A stretch of DNA of 51,622 nt from Psychrobacillus soli (GTDB taxonomy: Bacteria; Bacillota; Bacilli; Bacillales_A; Planococcaceae), in the NCBI RefSeq assembly GCF_006861775.1, contig NZ_VDGG01000027.1:1-51622 (forward strand). Direction: 5' to 3'. Shown one piece after another: positions 35,365-44,050 of the stretch. The notes under the pieces are model-generated. The model did no database searches. It saw nothing but the letters and a program-made list of their open reading frames with translations, and was not told where the DNA came from. The position numbers and the translations under genes were made by a program. Position 1 is the first letter of the stretch, and each line of letters starts with the position of its first letter.

Positions 35365-35470
35365 AAAACGCGTCCCTGTGTTATGAACTATTCTGACAAT
35401 TTACTGCAATTCACTTGAAAAAGGCAAGCATGAAATAACGCCCACTTAATTAACAAGTGGGCGTTACTTT
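35365..35470 (+). repeat. Dispersed intergenic repeat, copy C, with hairpin
   Basis: AAAACGCGTCCCTGTGTTAT followed by GAACTATTCTGACAATTTAC, then about 25 nt, then a hairpin: TAACGCCCACTT (35436-35447) with AAGTGGGCGTTA (35455-35466). It begins 4 nt after the racemase-family stop. The hairpin lies at the same distance from the core as in copy G and may also end the operon transcript. Confidence 0.8.
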
Positions 35471-35510
35471 GCGTTGAAACAAATAATTCATAACTTTATT
35501 TACTTTCTTT

Positions 35511-35532
35511 AAAATCGCGTCCCTGTGTTAGA
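35511..35532 (+). repeat. Dispersed intergenic repeat, copy D (5' core only)
   Basis: AAAATCGCGTCCCTGTGTTA matches the first 18-20 bp of copies B and C. It then stops and is joined directly to the 5'-truncated permease fragment at 35539. Confidence 0.7.
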
Positions 35533-35538
35533 AATTTA

Positions 35539-35856
35539 ATGGTCATGTCCGTACGTGAGAGGACACGCGAAATTGGCATTCGAAAAGCGCTGGGTGCAAC
35601 AACAGTTGAAATAATGGGTCAGTTTTTCTTTGAAACATTGCTGTTATGTGTCATAGGAGGCGCAGTTGGCATCGGGCTCGGCTATGCATTTATAGAAGTA
35701 TGGAACAGCAACATCGACATATTTGCGCTCGTCTTGCCGATATGGGCAGTGAAGTTAGCTTTATACACATCAATTGGAATTGGAAGCTTGTTTGGGATAT
35801 ACCCAGCATTGAAGGCAGCAAGGATGAATCCGAGTAAGGCACTACGGTTTGAATAG
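35539..35856 (+). pseudogene. C-terminal fragment of a MacB/FtsX-type ABC permease
   Basis: 105 codons carrying the conserved RTREIGIRKALGAT block, two or three membrane segments and the ending GIYPALKAARMNPSKALRFE, which is the usual MacB/FtsX permease C-terminus (full proteins are near 400 residues). The N-terminal three quarters are missing and the ATP-binding partner is absent. It starts right at repeat copy D, so it is a stranded 3' end. Confidence 0.85.
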
Positions 35857-35881
35857 TTAGGATACGACTCGGACTAGCGTA

Positions 35882-35975
35882 GTGTCACGTCGCTTTGTTA
35901 GAAGCAATTCTATACTAATCTGATAATCAACTAGAATTTATAGAGAAAAGTTAACCATGCAATTATTAGTGGTTT
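35882..35975 (+). repeat. Dispersed intergenic repeat, copy E (diverged)
   Basis: CACGTCGCTTTGTTAGAAGC and TAATCTGATAATCAACTAGA align with the core and with copy A. A weak hairpin (AACCA/TGGTT with flanking A/T) follows at about the expected distance. The rest of the gap 35857-36190 shows no gene. Confidence 0.45.
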
Positions 35976-36190
35976 TCTATCTGTCGTAAAGTTTCCAATA
36001 AATAGCACATGCATCACTCTCTCATGTTCTAATTCTGTTCAAGTCCTTTTGATGTCAAATATTTTAATAAATTTATAGATTGCGACTAATTTCGATATTA
36101 TATTTAATGAGTCTTTGTTACAATAACTGGAGATTCTATTATTTATTAATGGATATAACATGTTGTGAAAAACATAGGAGGTATTGTTGC

Positions 36191-36340
36191 ATGACAACGG
36201 CAGAATTACAAGAAGAATTCAAGCGCATTTTAGAATATGGCTATCTTCGAGGTAATGAGAATGATTCGATTAAAACGGATGATATTATTAGAGAGTTATC
36301 CGAGCAGCTGAGAAACTTGCTGGATAAGAATAAAGTTTAA
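36191..36340 (+). CDS. Small hypothetical protein
   Basis: 49 codons with an excellent ribosome site (ATAGGAGG, 8-9 nt before the ATG). The product is charged and helical (TTAELQEEFKRILEYGY...IIRELSEQLRNLL). No family recognised. Codon use and composition look like a real gene, but it is isolated within decayed sequence. Confidence 0.5.
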   Translation: MTTAELQEEFKRILEYGYLRGNENDSIKTDDIIRELSEQLRNLLDKNKV

Positions 36341-36616
36341 TAAGGATGAAATAGAAGAACTAAATCAAGAATGTGTTATAAGATAAAACTTTTAGAAATA
36401 GTGATATCAATGTGTTTAAACCTAAAAGATGGTGGGCGGAAAAGTCTAAACCGGATATTACGTTTAGAGAAGTTGGATTTGTAAGATGTTAAAAACGTGT
36501 ACTTTTTAGTGCAGTCGCTATTTTATGGACAATATAAAATTATCCATTAGCTAGCTGAATTTTTTAACTTGAAGTAACCTGTAGGAGTAAAAAGCCCCAG
36601 TCTTTTTGACAAGGAT
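36341..36616. other. Gene-poor stretch with a possible coding remnant
   Basis: No intact gene is seen. At 36412-36492 one frame reads FKPKRWWAEKSKPDITFREV and ends in GFVRC and a stop, which looks like a protein tail but cannot be assigned. The remainder is AT-rich with stops in all frames. Confidence 0.3.
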
Positions 36617-36745
36617 TTACTTTAAAATATGTGATGTATAAGAGAAAATCTTGCGATAGCTATCGCCATTCATGTGAATTATCTCCACACGATGTAAAAG
36701 ACGTTCAAAAAATCGCGGTAGTGATTTAACAGGTATCTGTGTAAA
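36617..36745 (-). pseudogene. istB: istB C-terminal remnant, IS21 family
   Basis: On the minus strand the frame reads IPVKSLPRFFERLLHRVEII and then HMNGDSYR, close to the istB tail at 2-70 (HRVEVIHMEGDSYR), and stops at 36617-36619. The upstream part of the gene is missing at about 36745, where repeat copy F begins. Confidence 0.7.
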
Positions 36746-36822
36746 AAACTATTCGGATTATGTACTGCAATTTCCAATAAATTTATTGGAATCCTCAACT
36801 AAGAAAGTGTTGGATTCTTTTT
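36730..36822 (+). repeat. Dispersed intergenic repeat, copy F, with hairpin
   Basis: GTATCTGTGTAAAAAACTAT and TCGGATTATGTACTGCAATT align with copies B and C. A hairpin, GAATCCTCAAC (36789-36799) with GTTGGATTC (36809-36817), then TTTTT, follows at the spacing seen in copies C and G. Confidence 0.55.
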
Positions 36823-36881
36823 GTATAAAGATGAAATGTTTAAGTTGTCCTAAATATAAGGATGCCACTCACCTTAGGCAT

Positions 36882-36930
36882 AAAAAAAAGCAAGCTTCGA
36901 AATCACATGACTTCGAAGCTTGCTTTTTTT
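36882..36930. terminator. Terminator overlapping the end of the LysR gene
   Basis: A perfect 19-bp stem (36883-36901 with 36912-36930, including GCAAGCTTCGAA) and a 10-nt loop, with A/T runs on both sides so it can act in either direction. The right arm encodes the last residues (KKASFE) of the LysR protein. Confidence 0.8.
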
Positions 36931-37829
36931 AAGATAGAGTCCTTTTCTTTTAGATAATGTTTCATCGTATGGATAAACGTGTTTGTAATGGGTGTGGTAG
37001 TGTTTTTGTTCCAGGTAATGTACAAATCCATTTCTTGCGGGCTACCTTTTAAAGGTTTATAGACAACACCTTTTTTGGGATATTCTTGCTTGGCGGCTTC
37101 CGTCACGAGCGTTACGCCGATTCCTGCGGAAACTAGTGAAAGGATATGGGTAACTCCTTCAGCTTCCTGATAGATCACAGGGCTCATACCTCCGTTTAGG
37201 CATATAGAAATAATCATGTCATAATAGCCGGGTTCCAATCTCCGAGGTGCCATAATAAACGGTTCATTCTTTAATTCTTTGATTTCAATAGGTCCTGACC
37301 TGGAAGCTAAAGGATGATTTATTGGTAAAGCCGCCACAAACCGAGCGCTGTATATATGCTGAAAACCTAAAGAAGGATTGGTGATAGGCGGACAGAGAAA
37401 TCCGAAATGGATTTCTTTATTAGTAAGGGCCTTTAATTGATCTGTGCTTGACATAGGATGCAAAGTCACTTTGACGTCGGGATAGCTTTCGCGATGCAGG
37501 TTGATTATCTGAATCAGGTATGAGTTCAAGGAGCCAGTAAAAGCAACTTTCAAGGTTCCAGCCTCTCCCATGTATATTTTTTGAGTATCCTCCACGCTTG
37601 ATTTGACTTTTGCGAGTATTTCATAAACTTCCTCTAAAAAATACTTGCCCGCCTGCGTTAACTGGACTGATCGGTTTGTTCGTTGAAAAAGTTTGACGCC
37701 CATTTCTTTTTCCAAGTGAATGATCTGCTGGCTAAGAGGTGGTTGGCTAATATTCAAGCGGTTCGCTGCTTTTCCGAAATGCAGTTCTTCTGCCACTGCT
37801 ACAAAGTAATGAAAATGTCGAAGTTCCAT
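36903..37829 (-). CDS. LysR-family transcriptional regulator
   Basis: 308 residues. N-terminal winged HTH: MELRHFHYFVAVAEELHFGK, then AANRLNISQPPLSQQIIHLE. The effector domain is of the usual length, with VAFTGSLNSYLIQI and a VSAGIGVTLVTEA hinge. Transcribed divergently from the acyl-CoA synthetase operon with 155 bp between the starts, so it most likely activates that operon in response to the imported acid or a CoA intermediate. GAGGAGG ribosome site. Confidence 0.93.
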   Translation of the reverse strand: MELRHFHYFVAVAEELHFGKAANRLNISQPPLSQQIIHLEKEMGVKLFQRTNRSVQLTQAGKYFLEEVYEILAKVKSSVEDTQKIYMGEAGTLKVAFTGSLNSYLIQIINLHRESYPDVKVTLHPMSSTDQLKALTNKEIHFGFLCPPITNPSLGFQHIYSARFVAALPINHPLASRSGPIEIKELKNEPFIMAPRRLEPGYYDMIISICLNGGMSPVIYQEAEGVTHILSLVSAGIGVTLVTEAAKQEYPKKGVVYKPLKGSPQEMDLYITWNKNTTTPITNTFIHTMKHYLKEKDSILKKASFEVM

Positions 37830-37984
37830 TACAATTCCTCCTCAAATGGATTAAGACGTTAAAGATCTCAATCGGTTTCTTTTATATATTAGACTAAATT
37901 AAGTTCCGTTGATAGTATTTTCTTAATAATTAGATTAATTTGAAATAATGAAAGAAAGCGCATTCATAAAATGGAGGATTAGAT

Positions 37985-39550
37985 ATGAATTTAACTTCAC
38001 TTGTATTAAATGAACTGGTTAAAAACAGTTTAAAGAATAATGCTGGCAAAAAAGCACTGCATGTCAACGGGTCTAGTTTTACTTATAAAGAATTGCATAC
38101 TGCTGCGAACCATACGGCACAGGCTTTAAGAAAAAAAGGTATTGTTCAACAATCACGCGTCGCATTATTACTTCCCAATTGTTACGAGTATGTGGTAAGT
38201 GAAATAGCGATTTATTATCTAGGAGCGACGAAAATCGCTCTTAACTCGATGGTCAGTGAATCGGATGTCCGCTATATCCTAGAAGATGCAGAAGCGGAGT
38301 TATTAATCGTAGAAAATCGCTTCCTGCCAATGATTAAAAAAATTAAATCTCAGTTGCCCAAACTCCATACGGTTATCGTGCTCGGTGCAGAAGAGACTGA
38401 GTTCGATGAATTGATATGTTGGGAAGATTTTCAAGAGGGTGGTTCAGATGAAGAAGTTTATGTTAAAAGTGCGCCATCAGATTTTTCTTTTATCTTATAT
38501 ACGGGTGGAACCACAGGCAAGCCAAAAGGTGTCGTTCATACCTATGAAACTACTAGCTTGACGTTCATCTCAATCATCATCGAAGCGAATATTCAAAGCG
38601 ATGAGAAAATTCTTGTGACTACTCCTTTGCCTCATGCAGCTGGCCTGTATTTGTTTGCTGGATTAATAAAAGGTGCTGAAATCTTTATTGAAGACAAGTT
38701 TGAAATAGAAACGGTGGTTAGGCATATTGAAGAAAACCGTATCACTTACTTGAGCTTGGTGCCAACAATTTTATACAGAATGCTAGATTACTTAGAACGA
38801 AAAGAGGTGGACGTTACTTCGATCCGGACAATTCAATACGGAACAGCTCCTATAACTGCTGAGCGCTTGAAACAAGGCTTGTCAATTTTCGGACAGGTGT
38901 TTTTACAAATTTATGGACTGACAGAAACACAAAGTGCAGCAACTTGGATGAAGAAAGAGTTTCATAGTATCGAAGAAGGATCCTTACATTTATTGAAGAG
39001 CTGTGGAAGGTCTACGATTTTCTCTCAAGTAAAAGTTGTAGATGCCAACGGAAAGGAAGTTGCTGTTGGTATGGAAGGAGAGGTTGTGGTAAAGGCGTTT
39101 ACAAATATGATTTGCTACCTTAATCAGCCAGAAAAGACAGCGGAGGCACTGAAAGACGGTTGGCTGTACACGGGAGACATTGGCACGATGGACGAACAGG
39201 GATTCCTGTATCTTCTCGACAGAGCCAAAGATATGATTATCAGCGGAGGAATGAACGTTTATTCGTCAGAAGTCGAAAATGTTATTCAAGAACATCCTGG
39301 AGTAGGACAGGTGGCGGTTATAGGCGTGCCTGATCCCGACTGGGGAGAAGCCGTCACAGCATTTTTAACAACGAAAGTTGAAAACTTGGAAATTGCCGAA
39401 GTAATGGCTATTTGCAAATCGAAACTTTCTAAATATAAGAACCCAAAAGAGATTCATATTGTAGAAGCTCTTCCGTTGACGTCTTACGGAAAAGTAGACA
39501 AGAAAAAGCTGCGTGAACCTTTTTGGGAATTGGCTGAACGACAAATTTGA
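37985..39550 (+). CDS. Acyl-CoA synthetase (AMP-forming)
   Basis: 521 residues, ANL superfamily; activates a carboxylic acid to its CoA thioester using ATP. Motifs: FILYTGGTTGKPKGVVHTY (P-loop-like A3, about 165-183), IYGLTETQS (A5), DGWLYTGDIG (A7), DRAKDMIISGGMNVYSSEVE (A8) and the catalytic Lys in TSYGKVDKKKL (A10). The substrate pocket cannot be read reliably; a benzoate-, cyclohexane- or carnitine-like acid brought in by the TRAP transporter downstream is possible. First gene of the LysR-linked operon. Confidence 0.92.
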   Translation: MNLTSLVLNELVKNSLKNNAGKKALHVNGSSFTYKELHTAANHTAQALRKKGIVQQSRVALLLPNCYEYVVSEIAIYYLGATKIALNSMVSESDVRYILEDAEAELLIVENRFLPMIKKIKSQLPKLHTVIVLGAEETEFDELICWEDFQEGGSDEEVYVKSAPSDFSFILYTGGTTGKPKGVVHTYETTSLTFISIIIEANIQSDEKILVTTPLPHAAGLYLFAGLIKGAEIFIEDKFEIETVVRHIEENRITYLSLVPTILYRMLDYLERKEVDVTSIRTIQYGTAPITAERLKQGLSIFGQVFLQIYGLTETQSAATWMKKEFHSIEEGSLHLLKSCGRSTIFSQVKVVDANGKEVAVGMEGEVVVKAFTNMICYLNQPEKTAEALKDGWLYTGDIGTMDEQGFLYLLDRAKDMIISGGMNVYSSEVENVIQEHPGVGQVAVIGVPDPDWGEAVTAFLTTKVENLEIAEVMAICKSKLSKYKNPKEIHIVEALPLTSYGKVDKKKLREPFWELAERQI

Positions 39551-39580
39551 CAGCATGATAGAGAGAAAGGAGTGCGCTAT

Positions 39581-40366
39581 ATGAAGAAGTATGAAACCTT
39601 GATTGTCGAATATGTAGAACCAACACTTTCTATTACATTTAACCGTCTCGACAAAGCAAATGCGATGAACTATCAAATGGATCAAGAATTAAATGAATTA
39701 ATTTCAGAAGTCAGTTCAGATAAAAAATATAAATTTATTATTTTCACAGGAGCAGGAAAGGTTTTTTCGGCGGGAGCAGATATCAAAGAAGTTGGAAAAA
39801 GTATAGAAGAAAATGAGGAAGATTCTTCTTGGATACGAAAAGATCAAATTAGCCGACAGGAATTTCTAAGAAAGTTAGATGCTCTTGACCAAATTACCAT
39901 CGCCGCTATCAATGGACCCGCTTTCGGCGCCGGACTGGCCCTTGCGATGTCTTGCGATTTTCGAATCATTGCCGACGATGCGACACTGAGCTTGCCTGAG
40001 ATTGACCGGGGTATGTTTTTTTCCGGAGGGGGAACCCCACGTTTAGTGAATTTGATTGGTGCTTCGAAAGCGAAAGAGCTTATCATGCTAGGCGATATCA
40101 TTACGGCAAAAGAAGCGAAAGATATTGGGTTGGTAACGAAAGTGGTGGCAAGGGAAGAACTTTCCACTACGGTGGATGAGTTCCTAAAGAAACTAATAAA
40201 GAAGCCATTTGATCCTTTACGAATTACCAAGAAAATCGTCCATGCCTCTGTTCCAAGATTTGAAAATCTGCTCTATTATGAAGCAGAATTGCAAGAGCAA
40301 ATGCTGCTTGGGGGCGGAACGCTTGAAAAGATAAAGGAGTTTGTCGGTAAGACAAAAGAAGGCTGA
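39581..40366 (+). CDS. Enoyl-CoA hydratase/isomerase family protein
   Basis: 261 residues, crotonase fold. Oxyanion-hole segment GKVFSAGADIKEVG and the second loop GPAFGAGLALAMSCDFRIIA are present, with a catalytic-type Glu in LPEIDRGMFFSGGG. It hydrates or otherwise processes the enoyl-CoA formed from the product of the preceding ligase. The ATG at 39581 fits AAAGGAG; the GTG at 39572 lies too close to that site. Confidence 0.9.
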   Translation: MKKYETLIVEYVEPTLSITFNRLDKANAMNYQMDQELNELISEVSSDKKYKFIIFTGAGKVFSAGADIKEVGKSIEENEEDSSWIRKDQISRQEFLRKLDALDQITIAAINGPAFGAGLALAMSCDFRIIADDATLSLPEIDRGMFFSGGGTPRLVNLIGASKAKELIMLGDIITAKEAKDIGLVTKVVAREELSTTVDEFLKKLIKKPFDPLRITKKIVHASVPRFENLLYYEAELQEQMLLGGGTLEKIKEFVGKTKEG

Positions 40367-40430
40367 ATAGAAGAATGAATTTGGAAGGTTTACGTAGCCA
40401 GCTAGATAAGATGAAAAGGGGATGAGTCGT

Positions 40431-41492
40431 ATGAAGAAAAGAAAAATGGTGAAATGGTCCTTATTAGCGGGAGTTACATTGTTGTTGACAGCCTGCGGTA
40501 GCGGTGAAGCGACAAATAAAGATAGCGTATACGAACTGAGTTTTAATATCCAAGTACCATCGACTCACAAATTCCATACGGAAGTAGTGGAGCCCTGGGC
40601 AAAGCTTGTCGAGGAAGAGACAGAAGGAAAAGTGAAAGTGAATATTTATAATAGTGGAGCCCTTGGAACCTTGAGTACAGCTTACGAAGATATACAGGGG
40701 GGCGTTTACGATATTGGATATGTTAGTCCGAGCTTGCATCCAGATACAGAGTTATTCCCATTATCAATCGGAGACTTGCCTTTTGGAATATCGGATCCAT
40801 TCGACAGCACAGCTGTCTTGAAGCCTTTTATGGAAAAGTATATGGCTGAGTCTCTCGAAGAAGTGATTCCGGTCGGGATATCTGGGACTGATTCATACCA
40901 GTTATATAGTGAAGATCCTGTTGAAACGATTCATGACGTGAAAAACAAAAAAATCATTGCTTCTGGTTACCAACGTGTAGATTTAATTGAATTATGGGGA
41001 GGGGTTCCGGTTTCCTTGGGGCTAGAAGAAATCTATACTTCGCTCGACCGTAATACCGTAAACCAAGCTACTTACACATCGATTGGTGCAGTGGGATTGA
41101 AATTATATGAAGTGTCTCCTTACCTAACAAAAATCGATATGGGAAATACGGCACTTCTTTTCTTAATGAACAAAAATTCGTTTAAATCTCTACCAGCAGA
41201 TCTTCAAAAACTGTTTGAAGATGAACTAGGACCGAAATTCGAAACTATGAACAGTGAGTTGTACAGCAGTGCATCAGAAAATGCGATAAATGAATTTGAT
41301 AAAGCCGTGTCAGAAGACGGTGGACGTGTTATTACTCTAAGTGAAAAAGATCTGCAGTCATTTAAAGAGCCTGCGAAGGTAGTTTGGGATGATTGGGTTA
41401 AACTAGCGAATGATAAAGGATTTGATGGCCAAGAAATGATGGACTTCTTTACGAAGACCTTAGAAGAAGAAGGGTTGACTCTACCTTATTAA
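40431..41492 (+). CDS. dctP: TRAP transporter substrate-binding lipoprotein (second DctP)
   Basis: 353 residues. Lipobox LLTAC (Cys22). DctP-type start FNIQVPSTHKFHTEVVEPWA and the ELWGGVPVSLGLEEIYTSLD block. It diverges strongly from the DctP at 31512, and the Arg-containing ligand segment reads KKIIASGYQRVDLIELWGG, suggesting a different ligand. The ATG at 40431 is 9 nt after AAAAGGGG; the ATG at 40422 touches that site. Confidence 0.9.
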   Translation: MKKRKMVKWSLLAGVTLLLTACGSGEATNKDSVYELSFNIQVPSTHKFHTEVVEPWAKLVEEETEGKVKVNIYNSGALGTLSTAYEDIQGGVYDIGYVSPSLHPDTELFPLSIGDLPFGISDPFDSTAVLKPFMEKYMAESLEEVIPVGISGTDSYQLYSEDPVETIHDVKNKKIIASGYQRVDLIELWGGVPVSLGLEEIYTSLDRNTVNQATYTSIGAVGLKLYEVSPYLTKIDMGNTALLFLMNKNSFKSLPADLQKLFEDELGPKFETMNSELYSSASENAINEFDKAVSEDGGRVITLSEKDLQSFKEPAKVVWDDWVKLANDKGFDGQEMMDFFTKTLEEEGLTLPY

Positions 41493-41518
41493 TCTCTTAT
41501 GTGAAAGTAGGTGGAAAT

Positions 41519-42004
41519 GTGAAGTATTTTACTTGGATTGTTAGAACTATAACCAATTTGACGAAATGGATTTCGTTTTTCATGTTAATCATTTTGGTTC
41601 CATTAGTAACATTTTTTTCAATATCTCGGAGCTTTGGCGTTCCAATTCTCGGCGATATCGAACTCGTTCAATTTAGTATGGTTGTTTTAATTATGGGTTC
41701 GTTAGCATATACCGAAGCAACGAATTCTCATATCTCCATTGGACTACTGGTTGATAAGTTCCCTGCTAAAGTACAAATTGTATTGGATTTTATAGCCCAA
41801 CTTTGTACAATCGTCTTTGCCTTTATCGTTTGTTGGGCTTTCACTACAAAAATAAATTTGACGCAAATGTCCGATATGCTAAATATTTCGTTTGTGCCTT
41901 TTAAAATTTTCTTAGTGATTTGCTTTATCGGCTGGGCACTGGAAGCTCTATTGAAATTTATAGGAATTGTGGCGAATTACAGGACAGCTGAGAAAAGTGA
42001 GTAA
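41519..42004 (+). CDS. dctQ: TRAP transporter small permease (second DctQ)
   Basis: 161 residues, four membrane segments, with DIELVQFSMVVLIMGSLAYT and a following NSHISIGLL as in DctQ proteins. GTG at 41519 with AGGTGG in front; a longer reading from GTG 41501 lacks a site. Works with the DctM encoded next. Confidence 0.87.
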   Translation: MKYFTWIVRTITNLTKWISFFMLIILVPLVTFFSISRSFGVPILGDIELVQFSMVVLIMGSLAYTEATNSHISIGLLVDKFPAKVQIVLDFIAQLCTIVFAFIVCWAFTTKINLTQMSDMLNISFVPFKIFLVICFIGWALEALLKFIGIVANYRTAEKSE

Positions 42005-42019
42005 AGTGAGGGGAAGACT

Positions 42020-43327
42020 TTGTCTAATGAAATGATAGGCGTTTTAGTTATTATTACAGTGTTTGTACTTATGTTTTTACGTGTTCCCATCGCCATCTCG
42101 ATGGTTATACCAGCAAGCATCGGAATCATCTACCTCAAAGGGTGGGATACATTATTAACTGCTATCAATAGTGTGGTTTGGAGCCAGAGCTACCATTATA
42201 CGTTAAGTACAATCCCGCTATTTGTGCTAATGGGACAATTGTTATTTTATTCAGGAGTTACAGATGATTTGTTTAAAACCTTTAAGAACTGGTTTGGTAA
42301 CATGAAAGGCGGTCTAGGGATTGCTACAATTGGAGCTTCGGCAATGTTTGCGACTGCTTCTGGATCTAGTGTAGCGACTACTGGTACGATGGGCGTTATT
42401 GCCACAAAGGAAATGCTGAAGGCTGGATATAGCAAAAGCTTAACTGGTGGTTCTATTGTAGCCGGAGGGGCATTGGGAATTCTGATTCCGCCAAGTACAA
42501 CCTTCATCATCTATGGAATGATCACCGAGCAATCCGTGGGGAAATTGTTGGCAGCTGGAATCGTACCTGGAATTATCCTGACTTTATTTTTTATGCTGAC
42601 GATTTATATTTGTATCTTGATTAAACCGAGTTTGATCTCAGCTCCTACTAATTACGTAGTGAGCTGGAAAGAGCGATTTTCTTCATTAAGCTCAAATATT
42701 TGGATTATTTCATTATTCCTCTTAGTGATGGGCGGTATTTACCTAGGATATTTTACTGCCACTGAATCTGCAGGAGTAGGTGCATTCGGCGCATTTATCA
42801 TTGGTATAGTTCGCCGCCGTTTAACCTTAGAGAATTTTAAAGATGCCGTTATGGGGACTTTAAGAACAACAGGATTTCTATTTGCGATTGTATTAGGGGC
42901 TTTCATCCTTAATTATGTCCTTGTTTTGACGAGAGTTCCTAATTTGCTGGCAGAATTCTTCATAACATCGAATTTATCCACCACGACAATTTTCATCTTA
43001 ATCGTCTGCCTCTTCATCTTGCTCGGAGCGATTATGGATTCCCTGGCGATGATGGTTGTTACTATACCAATCTTGTTACCGATCCTAGAAATTCAGAACT
43101 TTGACTTAGTATGGTTCGGCGTCATAATCGTATTAGTGGTGGAACTCGCTTTAATCTCACCTCCTATTGGTATGAATGTATTTGTCTTAAAGGGGGTAAC
43201 GAATGAATTGGAACTTGTTGATATTTTCAAAGGAGCTGTGATTTTTATCATTCCGATTCTTGCCCTCGTCACGCTTCTTTATATTTTTCCAGATATCGCG
43301 ATGTTCTTACCAAATTCGATGGACTAG
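42020..43327 (+). CDS. dctM: TRAP transporter large permease (second DctM)
   Basis: 435 residues, about 12 membrane segments. Conserved DctM blocks: RVPIAISMVIPASIG, TIPLFVLMGQLLFYSG, GILIPPSTTFIIYG, ATESAGVGAFGAF and the late LISPPIGMNVFVLKG. TTG start 6 nt after GAGGGG. Completes the second DctPQM system. Confidence 0.92.
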   Translation: MSNEMIGVLVIITVFVLMFLRVPIAISMVIPASIGIIYLKGWDTLLTAINSVVWSQSYHYTLSTIPLFVLMGQLLFYSGVTDDLFKTFKNWFGNMKGGLGIATIGASAMFATASGSSVATTGTMGVIATKEMLKAGYSKSLTGGSIVAGGALGILIPPSTTFIIYGMITEQSVGKLLAAGIVPGIILTLFFMLTIYICILIKPSLISAPTNYVVSWKERFSSLSSNIWIISLFLLVMGGIYLGYFTATESAGVGAFGAFIIGIVRRRLTLENFKDAVMGTLRTTGFLFAIVLGAFILNYVLVLTRVPNLLAEFFITSNLSTTTIFILIVCLFILLGAIMDSLAMMVVTIPILLPILEIQNFDLVWFGVIIVLVVELALISPPIGMNVFVLKGVTNELELVDIFKGAVIFIIPILALVTLLYIFPDIAMFLPNSMD

Positions 43328-43365
43328 GCAATTAAAATAAAAAAACAGAATGGAGAATACTAAAT

Positions 43366-44034
43366 ATGAACCTAACAGAAAACAAAAACCTATACGAGAA
43401 AAATAACTTCGCTCGCCTTCCTGAATTTGGAAAGATTGCTCCAGAAGTATTTAAAGCTTTTGTCCAATTTGATAAGATTGCACTGAAGGAAAAAGCACTA
43501 TCCGCAAAACTGAAGGAGCTGATCGCGGTAGCGGTAGCACATACAACCGGTTGCCCGTACTGCATTGACCTTCATGTCAAAAATGTCAAAAAGCTTAATG
43601 CCACAAAAGAAGAAATGGCCGAGAGCATAATGGTGGCGACCGCTTTAAAAGCTGGCTCAGCCCTGGCCCATGGGGTCAATGCCTTAAATGCATATGACGA
43701 AACAGCGGATGAAGAACTCTATAAAGAAGTTTACTTTAACCGCCTATCGGAATTCTCAAAGCTTAACGGAGAAGTATTCAGCGCTTTCATCAACTTCGAT
43801 ACTTTATCGCTAAAAGAAGGACTCTTATCAGTGAAAGAAAAAGAACTAATTGCAATCGCTGTTGCTCATACCACTGGCTGCCCATACTGCATCGCTTTGC
43901 ACGTGAAAGCCGCAAAGAAAAAAGGAGCTACTAAAGAAGAAGTGGCCGAATCTATCTTTGTTGCCACAGCCTTAAAAGCTGGCTCAGCTTTAGCCCATGG
44001 GGTCAATGCTTTGAATGCATTTGATGAAGTTTGA
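43366..44034 (+). CDS. Tandem-duplicated AhpD-like (carboxymuconolactone decarboxylase fold) protein
   Basis: 222 residues made of two very similar halves (about 1-111 and 112-222). Each contains AHTTGCPYCI with the redox CxxC pair (Cys63/66 and Cys172/175) and a following His (70 and 179), then VATALKAGSALAHGVNALNA. Single-domain AhpD-like proteins are usually about 110-150 residues and assemble as oligomers, so this is an internal fusion of two subunits. The likely role is peroxidase or disulphide chemistry, or a decarboxylase-type step. It is last in the LysR-linked operon. Confidence 0.88.
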   Translation: MNLTENKNLYEKNNFARLPEFGKIAPEVFKAFVQFDKIALKEKALSAKLKELIAVAVAHTTGCPYCIDLHVKNVKKLNATKEEMAESIMVATALKAGSALAHGVNALNAYDETADEELYKEVYFNRLSEFSKLNGEVFSAFINFDTLSLKEGLLSVKEKELIAIAVAHTTGCPYCIALHVKAAKKKGATKEEVAESIFVATALKAGSALAHGVNALNAFDEV

Positions 44035-44050
44035 GATAGATAATCTAATG

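Noticed and set aside
35401-35470. Treating the hairpin after the racemase gene as an ordinary terminator only
   Set aside because: A hairpin of related sequence at the same distance from the same core occurs at 44119-44155, so it is better described as part of the repeat, although it may also terminate transcription.
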